8,954 nucleotides of DNA from CAYYJS01 sp964472315 (GCA_964472315.1 CAYYJS010000085.1:1-8954); one strand, 5' to 3'; shown: positions 1 through 7,764, numbered from the stretch's first letter. Notes: generated by a model not told the origin, from the letters alone. Numbers and translations: made by a program.

Positions 1-105
1 CCTCCCGGTCGGCACCTTTTTTCGCGCCAGTGGGTGAGCCTATGGGATGCTAGTGTGTTTGTTTAGCGAATGGGAGGGAATGTGTGATGAAAAGAGCGGT
101 TGCGA
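1..105. other. Left flank, no gene seen
   Basis: There is no supported gene between the window edge and the mutY stop codon. On the + strand GGTCGGCACC (7-16) is followed directly by six T (17-22). This could be the right arm and U-tract of an intrinsic terminator for a + strand gene off the left edge, but the left arm would lie outside the window. A good Shine-Dalgarno-like GGGAGGGA (72-79) precedes GTG/ATG at 84/87, but the frame that follows runs antisense into mutY and resembles no known protein, so it is not called. Confidence 0.3.
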
Positions 106-1251
106 TCAATTGGGTCGATTGGTCGCGTGGAGGGCGACGCTGCGCGGAGCCGGTTCGGCAGCCAGCGCGGCGAGCAGCTTGCGGGTTGCCGTGGTGCACG
201 GCAGGTTTCGCCGCATGGCCGGCGACGCCCAGCGGGTGCCGCGCGCGGCGCGTGCACCGGGCGGGGACGTCATCTCGTAGACGTGCAGCGTCTCGGAGAA
301 ATGGCTGAAGGCATGGGTGATACGCGCCTGTTCCGCGCCGGCATCGACCGGATTCCGTGTGCCGCCGGATGTGACCGCCGGGGCCATGCGGCAAGCCTGG
401 TCGGCCGCGCGCCGCGCGGTGACGCGGAGCGCCTCGCGGCCGATGCGGCGTGCGTTCGGCAATTCCCAGAGCCCGCCCAGCAATCCGTCGGTCGGACGCC
501 GAGCGAGCAGGATCCGGTCGCGCCGCCGCAGCAGGGCCACACCGGTGTGGTAATGCGGGCCGCGTGCGGCGCGCGTCCTGGTCGGCAGTTGCGTGGTGAG
601 TGTGTCGCGGTGGGCGGTGCAGTCGGCCGCCAGGGGACAGATGTCACAGGCGGGCCGGCGCGGCTTGCAGAGCAGGGCGCCGACTTCCATGACCGCCTGG
701 TTGAACAGCGCGGGCGGGGCTGTGGCAACGATCGGCTGGAGCCGGGCGAAGAACCGGTCGCGCGTGGCCGGCCGCGCGACGTCATCGCGGCAGCCCCAGA
801 AACGTGCGAAGACGCGCAGCACATTGCCGTCCACGGCCGGAACGGCTTCGCCGTCGGCGATGCTGGCGATGGCGGCGGCCGTGTAGCGCCCGATTCCCGG
901 CAGCGCGAGCCAGTCCGCGAACGTGGCGGGCAGGGCTCCACCGCGTTCGCGCACGACGATGCCGGCGGCCTTGTGCAGGTTGCGCGCGCGGGTGTAGTAG
1001 CCCAGCCCCTCCCAGAGTTGCAGTACGGCGGACGGGTTGGCCGCCGCCAGTTTGCGGACCGTGGGGTAGCGTGCGATGAAGCGGCTGAAGTAGGGAACCA
1101 CCGTCGCCACCTGCGTCTGTTGCAGCATGATCTCGCTGATCCAGACGCGATACCGCGTCGGCCGCGTCCGCCACGGCATCGGGCGGTGGGCGGCCTCGAA
1201 CCAGGCGACGAGGCGCGTGACCCAGGCGTCTTGAATCGACATGACGGCCAT
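106..1251 (-). CDS. mutY: A/G-specific adenine DNA glycosylase MutY
   Basis: Base-excision repair enzyme that removes adenine mispaired with 8-oxoguanine or guanine, preventing G:C to T:A transversions. The 381-residue protein has the expected order. The catalytic Glu40 lies in WISEIMLQQTQV. The helix-hairpin-helix LPGIGRYTAAAI spans 117-128, and its Tyr123 sits where MutY has Ser or Tyr and endonuclease III has the catalytic Lys. The catalytic Asp141 is in VPAVDGNVLRV. The 4Fe-4S ligands are Cys195, Cys202, Cys205 and Cys211 (C-x6-C-x2-C-x5-C). A Nudix-like 8-oxoG recognition domain follows, with LLGGLWELPN and HAFSHF. Length is normal to slightly long. It lies 35 bp downstream of the cyclase gene on the same strand, so co-transcription is possible. 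No Shine-Dalgarno is visible before ATG 1251; an in-frame ATG at 1242 (Met4, MSIQDAW) is an equally good start. Confidence 0.95.
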   Translation of the reverse strand: MAVMSIQDAWVTRLVAWFEAAHRPMPWRTRPTRYRVWISEIMLQQTQVATVVPYFSRFIARYPTVRKLAAANPSAVLQLWEGLGYYTRARNLHKAAGIVVRERGGALPATFADWLALPGIGRYTAAAIASIADGEAVPAVDGNVLRVFARFWGCRDDVARPATRDRFFARLQPIVATAPPALFNQAVMEVGALLCKPRRPACDICPLAADCTAHRDTLTTQLPTRTRAARGPHYHTGVALLRRRDRILLARRPTDGLLGGLWELPNARRIGREALRVTARRAADQACRMAPAVTSGGTRNPVDAGAEQARITHAFSHFSETLHVYEMTSPPGARAARGTRWASPAMRRNLPCTTATRKLLAALAAEPAPRSVALHATNRPN

Positions 1252-1278
1252 GATGCGTCAGGCCCGGCCGTGAGGCAA
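1250..1278 (-). promoter_or_regulatory. Possible sigma70-like promoter for mutY
   Basis: On the minus strand TTGCCT (1273-1278) is followed after 17 bp by CATCAT (1250-1255). Each matches the consensus hexamers at 4 of 6 positions. The -10 ends 7 nt before ATG 1242, which would give a leaderless message if translation starts at Met4 of the long form. The match is weak and the element lies between the cyclase stop and mutY, so read-through from the cyclase gene is an alternative. Confidence 0.3.
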
Positions 1279-1286
1279 CGCGGAAG

Positions 1287-2174
1287 TCAGTCGGCCGCAT
1301 TCGGCGGTTGGCCGATTTCGTCCAGGCCACTGAACTCCGCCAGCAGGACATTGTTCTTGCCACTGTTCTTCACGCGGTACATCAGTGCATCGGTGAGTTT
1401 GATCGCCGCATCCACACTTGACGGCGCCGTCCGGAAGACGGCGACGCCAATGCTGAATCCAATGGGCCAGGCGCGTTCTTGAGCCTCTTTCAAAAGCACT
1501 TCACGGAGGCGTTCGAACATGGTGACGGCTCCCGAATACGTGGTTTCCGGCAGGAGGAGGGCAAATTCATCCCCACCCAAGCGACCGACCAGATCCGCGC
1601 TGCGAACAGACTTCAAGAGTACGGAAGCCACTAATCTGAGCACATGATCGCCTTCGGTATGCCCGAGAGTGTCATTCACGGTCTTGAAATTGTCCAAATC
1701 GATGTACCCCATAACGGTCGGTCGTCCGTAGCGGGTCGCATGGCGCAGAATGACTTCCGCCGCGCTCCCGAACGCGCGCCCGTTCATGAGTCCTGTAAGC
1801 CCATCGAGTTTCGCCATGCTCCGTTCCTCGTCGAGCAGGGATCTCACCCTCGTGAGCAACATCACCGTCACGACGAAAAACCCGAACCGGACACCCCCGT
1901 TCCAGAACGGGATGAACGCGCGACTGTAGTTGTGGCCGGCCGTCCTGTCTACGATGAGCCAAACCGTGGCGCTGACGACGCCGAGAAGGATGCCCTGACG
2001 CAGACTTCCATACCACGCAGCGAGGGAAATCGGGACAAGGTAGAAAAGGGAGAAAGATATCTCGTATCCCGTGACGTGATCGATCGCACCAAGTGCGACA
2101 ACAAGGACCAACGAGATGGTGGTCACTTGGAAAGCCGATCCCTTGTTCAGAAATGCGTCAAGCCGGGCTCGCAT
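1287..2174 (-). CDS. Membrane-anchored GGDEF diguanylate cyclase
   Basis: Predicted to make the second messenger cyclic di-GMP from two GTP at the inner membrane. The start at 2174 (295 residues) is chosen because GGAGA lies 6 nt upstream; the frame stays open further upstream but that part looks non-coding. Residues about 15-110 hold roughly four hydrophobic segments, including GYEISFSLFYLVPISLAAWY, a sensor-type membrane domain common in front of cyclases and kinases. The GGDEF domain starts at DGLTGLMNGRAF (124-135). Metal and substrate residues are present: Asp159, Asn167, Asp176 and the GGDEF signature at 200-204. Five residues before the signature is RSAD (191-194), an intact RxxD inhibitory site, so feedback by c-di-GMP is expected. 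Sampled lines are only 48-57% G+C and Leu181 uses the codon TTA, unlike the neighbouring genes, which suggests a separate origin. No EAL domain is present. Confidence 0.92.
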   Translation of the reverse strand: MRARLDAFLNKGSAFQVTTISLVLVVALGAIDHVTGYEISFSLFYLVPISLAAWYGSLRQGILLGVVSATVWLIVDRTAGHNYSRAFIPFWNGGVRFGFFVVTVMLLTRVRSLLDEERSMAKLDGLTGLMNGRAFGSAAEVILRHATRYGRPTVMGYIDLDNFKTVNDTLGHTEGDHVLRLVASVLLKSVRSADLVGRLGGDEFALLLPETTYSGAVTMFERLREVLLKEAQERAWPIGFSIGVAVFRTAPSSVDAAIKLTDALMYRVKNSGKNNVLLAEFSGLDEIGQPPNAAD

Positions 2175-2180
2175 GTTGAT

Positions 2181-2185
2181 TCTCC
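2181..2185 (-). promoter_or_regulatory. Ribosome binding site of the GGDEF gene
   Basis: GGAGA on the minus strand lies 6 nt before ATG 2174. It decides the start of the cyclase gene against upstream in-frame ATG codons. Confidence 0.75.
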
Positions 2186-2229
2186 ATCGTTTCGACCAAC
2201 CGCCGAGGCTGTGCGTTTCGATCGGAGCG

Positions 2230-2258
2230 AGCATACCTTCCGGCCTCTCGTTCGGCAA
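2230..2258 (-). promoter_or_regulatory. Predicted promoter of the GGDEF gene
   Basis: On the minus strand TTGCCG (2253-2258) and TATGCT (2230-2235) are separated by 17 bp. Each matches the sigma70 consensus at 4 of 6 positions. Transcription would start near 2223, giving a leader of about 50 nt that includes the Shine-Dalgarno. The promoter lies in the divergent intergenic region shared with gmhA. Confidence 0.45.
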
Positions 2259-2373
2259 TGTCTTCCGTTCCGGCTGTCGGATTCCCATCGTTTTCGCCCT
2301 CGGCGTCAGTCCGCATTGTCGCCCGCTTCGCGGACGAGGACACGCCCCTGAAGGCGCGGGGGGCAGGTTCGCC

Positions 2374-2401
2374 TCGACAGGGGCGCGGGCGGCATGATAA
2401 A
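2374..2401 (+). promoter_or_regulatory. Predicted promoter of gmhA
   Basis: TCGACA (2374-2379, 5 of 6 to TTGACA), a 16 bp spacer, and GATAAA (2396-2401, 4 of 6 to TATAAT). Only 9 nt separate the -10 element from the GTG start at 2411, so transcription would begin within a few bases of the start codon. No Shine-Dalgarno is visible there, which fits a leaderless message. Confidence 0.45.
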
Positions 2402-2410
2402 CCCAAGCCC

Positions 2411-3007
2411 GTGAATACGGTATGCCATCTGGAAGAGCAGATTGCCGACAGCGCCGCGCTGATCGCCGGGCTGAGCCGGCAGTCCGCGCGGCTGGCCGAT
2501 GCATGCGCGCTGGTGGTCGATGCCCTCCGGTCGGGCGGGAAGGTCTTGTGCGCCGGCAACGGCGGCAGCGCGGCCGAAGCCCTCCATATGGCCGAGGAAT
2601 TGGTCGGCCGCTTCCGGTACAACCGGCGCTCGCTGCCCGGGATCGCCCTCGTCGCCGATACCACGGCCATCACCTGCATCGGCAACGATTTCGGTTTCGA
2701 CCACATCTTCAGCCGGCAGGTCGAAGGACTCGGCGCGCCGGGCGATGTACTGGTGCTCTTCAGCACGAGCGGCCGCGCGGCCAACCTGTCCCGCGCGCTG
2801 GATGCCGCCCGCGGCGCCGGCATGGCGACGCTTTGTCTCCTCGGGCGCGACGGCGGCGCGCTGGCCGGACGCGCCGATCTCGACATCATCGTCCCCGGCA
2901 CGGCGACGGAGCGGATACAGGAGGCCCATCAGGTGATCGTGCACCTGCTTCTGGATGCCGTCGAGCGGGCCTACCCGATCGACAACAACGGCGCCCTTTC
3001 GACATGA
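2411..3007 (+). CDS. gmhA: Phosphoheptose isomerase (sedoheptulose 7-phosphate isomerase)
   Basis: SIS-domain enzyme that converts sedoheptulose 7-phosphate to D-glycero-D-manno-heptose 7-phosphate, the first step towards ADP-heptose for the lipopolysaccharide core. The GTG start at 2411 gives 198 residues, the normal family size; an ATG at 2258 would add 51 residues that look non-coding. Visible motifs are the phosphate loop CAGNGGSAAEA (47-57), the zinc and catalytic region HMAEEL with His59 and Glu63, NDFGFDHIFSRQVEGLG (92-108), FSTSG (117-121) and TERIQEAHQVIVH with Gln170 and His178. Retention of the His/Glu/Gln/His set argues for an active GmhA rather than the related DiaA. Its TGA overlaps the ATG of the next gene (ATGA), so the two should be translationally coupled. 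No other heptose genes lie in the window. Confidence 0.92.
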   Translation: MNTVCHLEEQIADSAALIAGLSRQSARLADACALVVDALRSGGKVLCAGNGGSAAEALHMAEELVGRFRYNRRSLPGIALVADTTAITCIGNDFGFDHIFSRQVEGLGAPGDVLVLFSTSGRAANLSRALDAARGAGMATLCLLGRDGGALAGRADLDIIVPGTATERIQEAHQVIVHLLLDAVERAYPIDNNGALST

Positions 3008-3819
3008 CCCGCCACGCGCCAACCCTTCTCGCCGCGGCCTGCTTCTGGTGTGCCGCCACCGGCCCGCTTGCCGCGCAGGTGCGCATCGACGTCGAGCTCG
3101 AGAACCGCGCCATGCTGGAATTCGAATCGGTTGTCGCGACGGTGACGTTGCACAACGACGCGGAGACGCCGATCGTGATCGGCGCGACGGATTTCAACGC
3201 CAAGCTCGAGATCGTGCTCAGCCGTCAGAACCTGACGTCCGAGGAATCCGAGGCGACCCGCAAACGTCCGATCGTGCGCAGCCTTGTCATCCTGCCGGGC
3301 GATACGCGCAAGGAGCTCGTCGAAGTCTCCACGCTGTTCGATCTTCGCGAGCCCGGCGGCTACCGGCTGTCCGTCGAGGTCGTTCACGAGGACATTCGCT
3401 ATGTCGCCCGCGAGCAGATCTTCGACGTCGTCTCGGGCATCGAACTCGCGTCGATTACGCATCCGATGCCCGGGTACCGCAACACGAAGCTGACCTACAG
3501 TCTCCGCTACTGGGCGCGCGCGAGCTCCGAGCACCTCTTCCTGGTGATTCGCGACGAGACGGCACGGATGTCGTACGGCACATTCGATCTGGGCCGTGTC
3601 ATCCGGTTTGTCGCGCCGAAGATGACCTACGCGCGCGATGGCGTTCTGACCGTCGTTCACCAGTCCGGACGCGAACGGCATACACGTTCGGTCTTCAAAG
3701 TGACCGGCGAAGGGGTTCAGTTCGCCGAACAGACGCAACATCTGCCCAGCGGCAAGCCGTACCCGACAACGGATACCCCGGTCGGCATCGAGCGGGAGAA
3801 GCCGCCGACCGCGCGGTAG
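3004..3819 (+). CDS. Secreted beta-rich protein of unknown function
   Basis: I do not recognise a named family. The 271-residue product begins with a Sec-type signal peptide: MTRH, a hydrophobic core (about 5-19) and a likely cleavage after PLAA (Ala24/Gln25). It should act in the periplasm, outer envelope or outside the cell. The mature part alternates hydrophobic and charged residues as in beta strands. Its first part, with VATVTLHNDAETPIVIG and LFDLREPGGYRLSVEV, looks like an Ig-type sandwich faintly similar to protease-inhibitor (BsuPI-like) folds; this is inference only. A second beta-rich part follows from about residue 150, and the last 25 or so residues are rich in Pro, Thr and Lys and probably disordered. 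No catalytic motif is seen, and the only cysteines (13 and 16) are in the signal peptide. The ATG overlaps the gmhA stop by 4 bp, which ties its expression to lipopolysaccharide heptose synthesis and hints at an envelope role. Confidence 0.85.
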   Translation: MTRHAPTLLAAACFWCAATGPLAAQVRIDVELENRAMLEFESVVATVTLHNDAETPIVIGATDFNAKLEIVLSRQNLTSEESEATRKRPIVRSLVILPGDTRKELVEVSTLFDLREPGGYRLSVEVVHEDIRYVAREQIFDVVSGIELASITHPMPGYRNTKLTYSLRYWARASSEHLFLVIRDETARMSYGTFDLGRVIRFVAPKMTYARDGVLTVVHQSGRERHTRSVFKVTGEGVQFAEQTQHLPSGKPYPTTDTPVGIEREKPPTAR

Positions 3820-3834
3820 CCGTTCACGGTTGGC
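3804..3834. terminator. Inverted repeat spanning two convergent stop codons
   Basis: GCCGACCG (3804-3811) pairs with CGGTTGGC (3827-3834), with one G-T pair and a 15 nt loop. Inside it lies the perfect palindrome ACCGCGCGGT (3808-3817). The element covers the stops of both convergent genes, which are only 4 bp apart. There is no T-run on either side, so a role as a bidirectional terminator is only possible. Confidence 0.25.
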
Positions 3835-6800
3835 CGATGACGGCTTCCCATTGCCGGTCGAGGCGTTTGGCCGAGACGGGCGCCGGCGTGCCGACCTCCT
3901 GTGCGAAGAGCGAAACCCGCCATTCCTCCAGCATCCAGCGGTATTCTTCCAACGCATCCCAGTCGGTCTCCGCCGGACCGGTCGGCGCAACGCGCGCGCG
4001 CCACCGGTCCACGAAGGGCTGCGCGTCGCGCGTACGCGCCTCGTCGCGTGCGAGGTTGGCTGCCATCCGCTCGATGCGGAGCGCGGCCGCGCGCAGGTAG
4101 CGCGGGTAGTCGTTCAACCGGCGCACGGGTGTGGCGCGGATGAAGCCGGGGCGGACGAGTTCCTGAAGCTGCGACAGCAGGTCGGTCCGGCTGATGCGGC
4201 AGGCGTCGGGCAACGCCGTCGCCGCGGCATGCACGGCGGCATGCGTCGCCAGGATATCCTCCGTCAGCCGGCACAGCCCGCGCGCCGCCGCATACCAGGC
4301 GCCCCGCGCGGCGGCCGCGCAGGCCGCGAAGGCCGCCGCCGTGCGCGGCCATGGCTCCTGCTCGACGGTGACCGAAGCGAGCGCGCGCACCCCGATCTCC
4401 GCGGCGAGCGCGTCGTCGCGGCCGCCGATCCGGGCATACGCCAGACGCGTCGCCTGCTTGAAGGCCGGCAACGAACGCAGTTCCTTCGCGGTGTCCGCCA
4501 GCCGCAGGTGGAACAGGCGCAGCAGCCCCGCGCGGTGTGCGCGCCGCGCCGTCCGCGGGTCGGCGAAGAGCCGCAAATGGACATGCGCGCCGTCCGCGAC
4601 GAGTGCCGGCCAGGCCGGCACCGGCCACGTCTCCGGCCCGATATTGACCGATTCCGGCAGCGGGTCGATCGGCCAATCCGTGACATCGTCCCGCTCCCAC
4701 CGCGAGCCGGCCTGCCGCGCGGCGGCCGCCGGCGCCGCGGATGCGTCCAGCAGCGCGACCAGGGCATCGAACCCGCGTGTGGCGGCGACGACGCGGCCGC
4801 TCTCGTCATGCGCCTCGAAACGCATCACCAGTTGCGGCGGCAGCTCGGTCGGCCAGGCCTCCGGCGGCACCGCGATGCCGTAACGCCGTTGGATTGCCCT
4901 GGCCAGCGCCTCCTTCAGCGGGCCCGATTGGTACGGCATGTCGGCCAGGAGCCTGCGCGCGGCATCGGGCACCGGAACCAGTTCGCGGCGGAAGCGCTTC
5001 GGCAGGCCGTGCAACAGGAACTCGACCTTGTCGGGCAAGGCGCCGGGCACGAGCCACTCCATGCGCCAGCCGACGAGCGCGCGTATGCATGCCAGCGGCG
5101 CCTCGCAGGTGATGCCGTCCTCGGCGTCCCCCGGCTGATAGCGATAGCGCATGCGCAGCCGGCCGCCATCCACCGTTATGATGTCCGGGTAGTCGGTCAC
5201 CGGCACGCCGTCCGCGGTGGCCGCCGCGCCGGCTCCCGTCATGATGTCGGTCTCGGCGAGCGTCAGCCGCCGGCGCGTGGCCTCGCCGGCCTCCGACAGC
5301 CAGCGCGTCAGGGCCGGGATGTTGTGGACATCCGCCGGCAGCAGGGCCGCGTAGTGCGCGGTAAAGACCCGGTCGTCCGCGACCAGGCCATGCCGCCGTT
5401 GCTTGGCTTCAGCCGCATGGGCTTCGGCGACGCGCGTCACGTTGTCGCGGATCAGCGGCGGCAGGTGCGCGTACTCGCCGCGCACCAGCGCGGCTTCGAT
5501 GAAGAGCGCCCGCGTCGCCGCGGGGTCGACGTCGCCATAGTGGCGGCGCCGTCCGCGCACGATCGGCAGGCCATACAGCAGCACGGTCTCCTCGGCGCGC
5601 ACGAACCCGGTATCGGCGTCCCAATACGGTTCGCCGTACGTGTGCGTAACCACGTGTTCGGCGAGCGGCTCGGCCCAGGCGGGGTCGACGACCGCCACGC
5701 ACCGCGCCAAGAGCCGCCCGGTGTCCACCAGGTCGCCGGCCATCACCCATTCCGGCGTCCGGCCCGCGAGTCCCGACCCGGGATGGATGCGGAAGGAGAT
5801 ACCGCGCGCGCCGCGGTAGGCGCCCTGTTCCTCGCGCAACCCCATCCGTCCGAGCAGTCCGGCCAGCAGGGATCGGTGAATGGCCTCGTCGCCGGCGGCC
5901 TGCGCGGCGGGCCGCATGTGGAGACCGCGGCAGTACTCGTCGATCTGTCGGTGGACGTCGATCCATTCGCGCATGCGCCGGTAGGACAGCATCTGTTCGC
6001 GGCAGTAACGCCGCAGGCGCGTTTGCGACCGGTGCTCCCGCTCGGCGTCGTGGTAGAAGCGCCACAGCTTCAGCAGGCCGGCGAAGTCCGAGGTGGTCGT
6101 CCGGAACCGGGCGTGCAGGGCATCCGCCTTTTCCTGTCCGTCAAGCGGCCGCAGCCGCGGATCGTCCACGCTCAGGCCGGCCACGATGACCATCACTTCC
6201 GCCAGCGCGCCCTGACGGTGCGCCTCGACCAGCATGCGCGAATGCCGCGGTTCGGTCGGGAACGTCGCCAGCGCATGGCCCAAGTCGGTCAGACGGCCCC
6301 GGGCGTCGACGGCGCCGAGCTCGGCCAGTTCCCGGTAGCCGTCGCGGACCATGGCCGGCGACGGCGGATCGAGGAACGGGAAGGCGCGGATGTCCCCGAG
6401 CTTCAGATCCAGCATGGTGAGGATGACGCCGGCCAGGCTCGTGCGCCGGATTTCCGGCGGGGTGAAGGGCTCGCGCCGCGCGAAATCGTCCTCGGCGTAG
6501 AGCCGGATGCAGGTGCCGGGCCCCGTCCGTCCGCAGCGTCCCTTGCGCTGGTTGGCGCTGGCCTGCGACACGGGTTCGATGTGCAGCCGCTGCACCTGCG
6601 TGCGGTGGCTGTAGCGCTTGATGCGCGCCAGACCGGAATCGACCACGAAACGGATGCCGGGTATGGTCACCGAGGTCTCGGCCACATTCGTCGCCAGGAC
6701 GATGCGCCGGGCGCCGCCCGGCTCGAAAGCCCGGCGCTGCTGCGCCATCGGCAGGCGCGCCAGCAGCGGGATGATTTCGGTCCGCGGGAGCCGACGCCGT

Positions 6801-7756
6801 TCGAGAACGCGCGCCACGTCCTGGATATCGCGCTCGCCGGCGAGGAAGACGAGGGTATCGCCCCGCGGGTCGATCCGCGTCAGACGATCGACCGCCGCCG
6901 CGACCGCGTGCGGCAGGTTGGCATCCTCATCGTCGCCCGGAGTCTCGTAAAGCAACTCGACGGGATGCGTCCGCCCCGGCACTTCGACCACCGGGGCGCC
7001 GTCGAAGAACGCCGCGAACCGGGCCACGTCCAGAGTCGCCGAACTGACGATGACCTTGAGATCGGGCCGACGCGGCAGGAGTCGTTTGATCAGACCGAGG
7101 AGGAAATCGATCGTGAGGCTGCGCTCGTGCACTTCGTCGATCATCACCGTGTCGTATCCCAGCAGGCGCGGGTCGCCCCTGGTTTCGGCGAGCAGGATGC
7201 CGTCGGTCATGAACTTGATGCGCGTCCGTTCGTCGACCCGCCGGTCAAAGCGCGTCTGGTAGCCGACGATGGCCGCGCCGCCGGCGCCGAGTTCCGAGGC
7301 CACGCGCGCCGACACCGTGGTTACGGCGATCCGGCGCGGCTGCGTGCAGCCGATCAGGCCGCGGATGCCGCGGCCGAGTTCGAGGCACAGCTTCGGGATC
7401 TGCGTGGTTTTGCCCGAGCCGGTTTCGCCGGCCACGATGATCACGGGATGGTCGCGCAAAACGCCGGCCAGCCGGTCGCGGTATTGCGCGATGGGCAGTT
7501 CCGGCGGATACGACACGCGGCACGGCAGGGCGGCGCGCCGCGCGCAGATCGCGGCCGATGCGGCGGCCTGATCGAGGAGGCGCCGCATGAGGGCGTCGGT
7601 CGACGGACCGTAGTCGCCGCGCCGCGCCGGCGCCTCGAGGCGCCTGAGAATGGCGGCCTCGTCACGCAGTTCGGCGCGCGCGGCGGCGGCACGCACAACC
7701 GCCTCCGCGTGACGCCTCCCGCGGTCCGCCGCGGCATCCTTCCGTTCCGTTGTCAT
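3824..7756 (-). CDS. hrpA: ATP-dependent RNA helicase HrpA (DEAH/RHA family)
   Basis: Cytoplasmic RNA-dependent NTPase and helicase; E. coli HrpA acts in mRNA processing and in rescue of stalled ribosomes. The 1310-residue length matches the long HrpA form. Motif I is GETGSGKTTQIPK (Gly110, Lys116, Thr117). Motif II is DEVH (207-210), where the family usually has DEAH. Motif III is SAT (239-241), motif V is TNVAETSVTIPGI (from 356) and motif VI is QRKGRCGRTGPG (from 403). A helicase-associated HA2 region (about 470-560), an OB-fold region (about 600-700) and the long HrpA-specific C-terminal region (DUF3418, from about 720, with YPDIITVDGGRLRMRY and WLVPGALPDKVEFLLHGLPK) follow. No Shine-Dalgarno precedes ATG 7756, but a promoter sits immediately upstream. 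The gene contains no TTA, CTA or TCA codon, which leaves the whole opposite strand open in the matching codon phase. Confidence 0.95.
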   Translation of the reverse strand: MTTERKDAAADRGRRHAEAVVRAAAARAELRDEAAILRRLEAPARRGDYGPSTDALMRRLLDQAAASAAICARRAALPCRVSYPPELPIAQYRDRLAGVLRDHPVIIVAGETGSGKTTQIPKLCLELGRGIRGLIGCTQPRRIAVTTVSARVASELGAGGAAIVGYQTRFDRRVDERTRIKFMTDGILLAETRGDPRLLGYDTVMIDEVHERSLTIDFLLGLIKRLLPRRPDLKVIVSSATLDVARFAAFFDGAPVVEVPGRTHPVELLYETPGDDEDANLPHAVAAAVDRLTRIDPRGDTLVFLAGERDIQDVARVLERRRLPRTEIIPLLARLPMAQQRRAFEPGGARRIVLATNVAETSVTIPGIRFVVDSGLARIKRYSHRTQVQRLHIEPVSQASANQRKGRCGRTGPGTCIRLYAEDDFARREPFTPPEIRRTSLAGVILTMLDLKLGDIRAFPFLDPPSPAMVRDGYRELAELGAVDARGRLTDLGHALATFPTEPRHSRMLVEAHRQGALAEVMVIVAGLSVDDPRLRPLDGQEKADALHARFRTTTSDFAGLLKLWRFYHDAEREHRSQTRLRRYCREQMLSYRRMREWIDVHRQIDEYCRGLHMRPAAQAAGDEAIHRSLLAGLLGRMGLREEQGAYRGARGISFRIHPGSGLAGRTPEWVMAGDLVDTGRLLARCVAVVDPAWAEPLAEHVVTHTYGEPYWDADTGFVRAEETVLLYGLPIVRGRRRHYGDVDPAATRALFIEAALVRGEYAHLPPLIRDNVTRVAEAHAAEAKQRRHGLVADDRVFTAHYAALLPADVHNIPALTRWLSEAGEATRRRLTLAETDIMTGAGAAATADGVPVTDYPDIITVDGGRLRMRYRYQPGDAEDGITCEAPLACIRALVGWRMEWLVPGALPDKVEFLLHGLPKRFRRELVPVPDAARRLLADMPYQSGPLKEALARAIQRRYGIAVPPEAWPTELPPQLVMRFEAHDESGRVVAATRGFDALVALLDASAAPAAAARQAGSRWERDDVTDWPIDPLPESVNIGPETWPVPAWPALVADGAHVHLRLFADPRTARRAHRAGLLRLFHLRLADTAKELRSLPAFKQATRLAYARIGGRDDALAAEIGVRALASVTVEQEPWPRTAAAFAACAAAARGAWYAAARGLCRLTEDILATHAAVHAAATALPDACRISRTDLLSQLQELVRPGFIRATPVRRLNDYPRYLRAAALRIERMAANLARDEARTRDAQPFVDRWRARVAPTGPAETDWDALEEYRWMLEEWRVSLFAQEVGTPAPVSAKRLDRQWEAVIGQP

Positions 7757-7764
7757 CCGCGCGC

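Noticed and set aside
84..308. Small + strand frame starting GTG/ATG behind a GGGAGGGA site
   Set aside because: The ribosome-binding-like site is good, but the frame overlaps mutY almost entirely in antisense and its sequence resembles no protein.
100..1482. Plus-strand open frame of 460 codons opposite mutY and the cyclase end
   Set aside because: Mirror frame of the clear MutY gene, low-complexity composition and no motif.
2258..2410. Upstream extension of gmhA to ATG 2258 (249 residues)
   Set aside because: The extra 51 residues are not part of the isomerase family, overlap the cyclase promoter, and the GTG start at 2411 gives the normal length.
2175..2504. Upstream extension of the cyclase to ATG 2504 (405 residues)
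   Set aside because: The extension runs antisense through the start of gmhA and lacks family resemblance; ATG 2174 has a clear Shine-Dalgarno.
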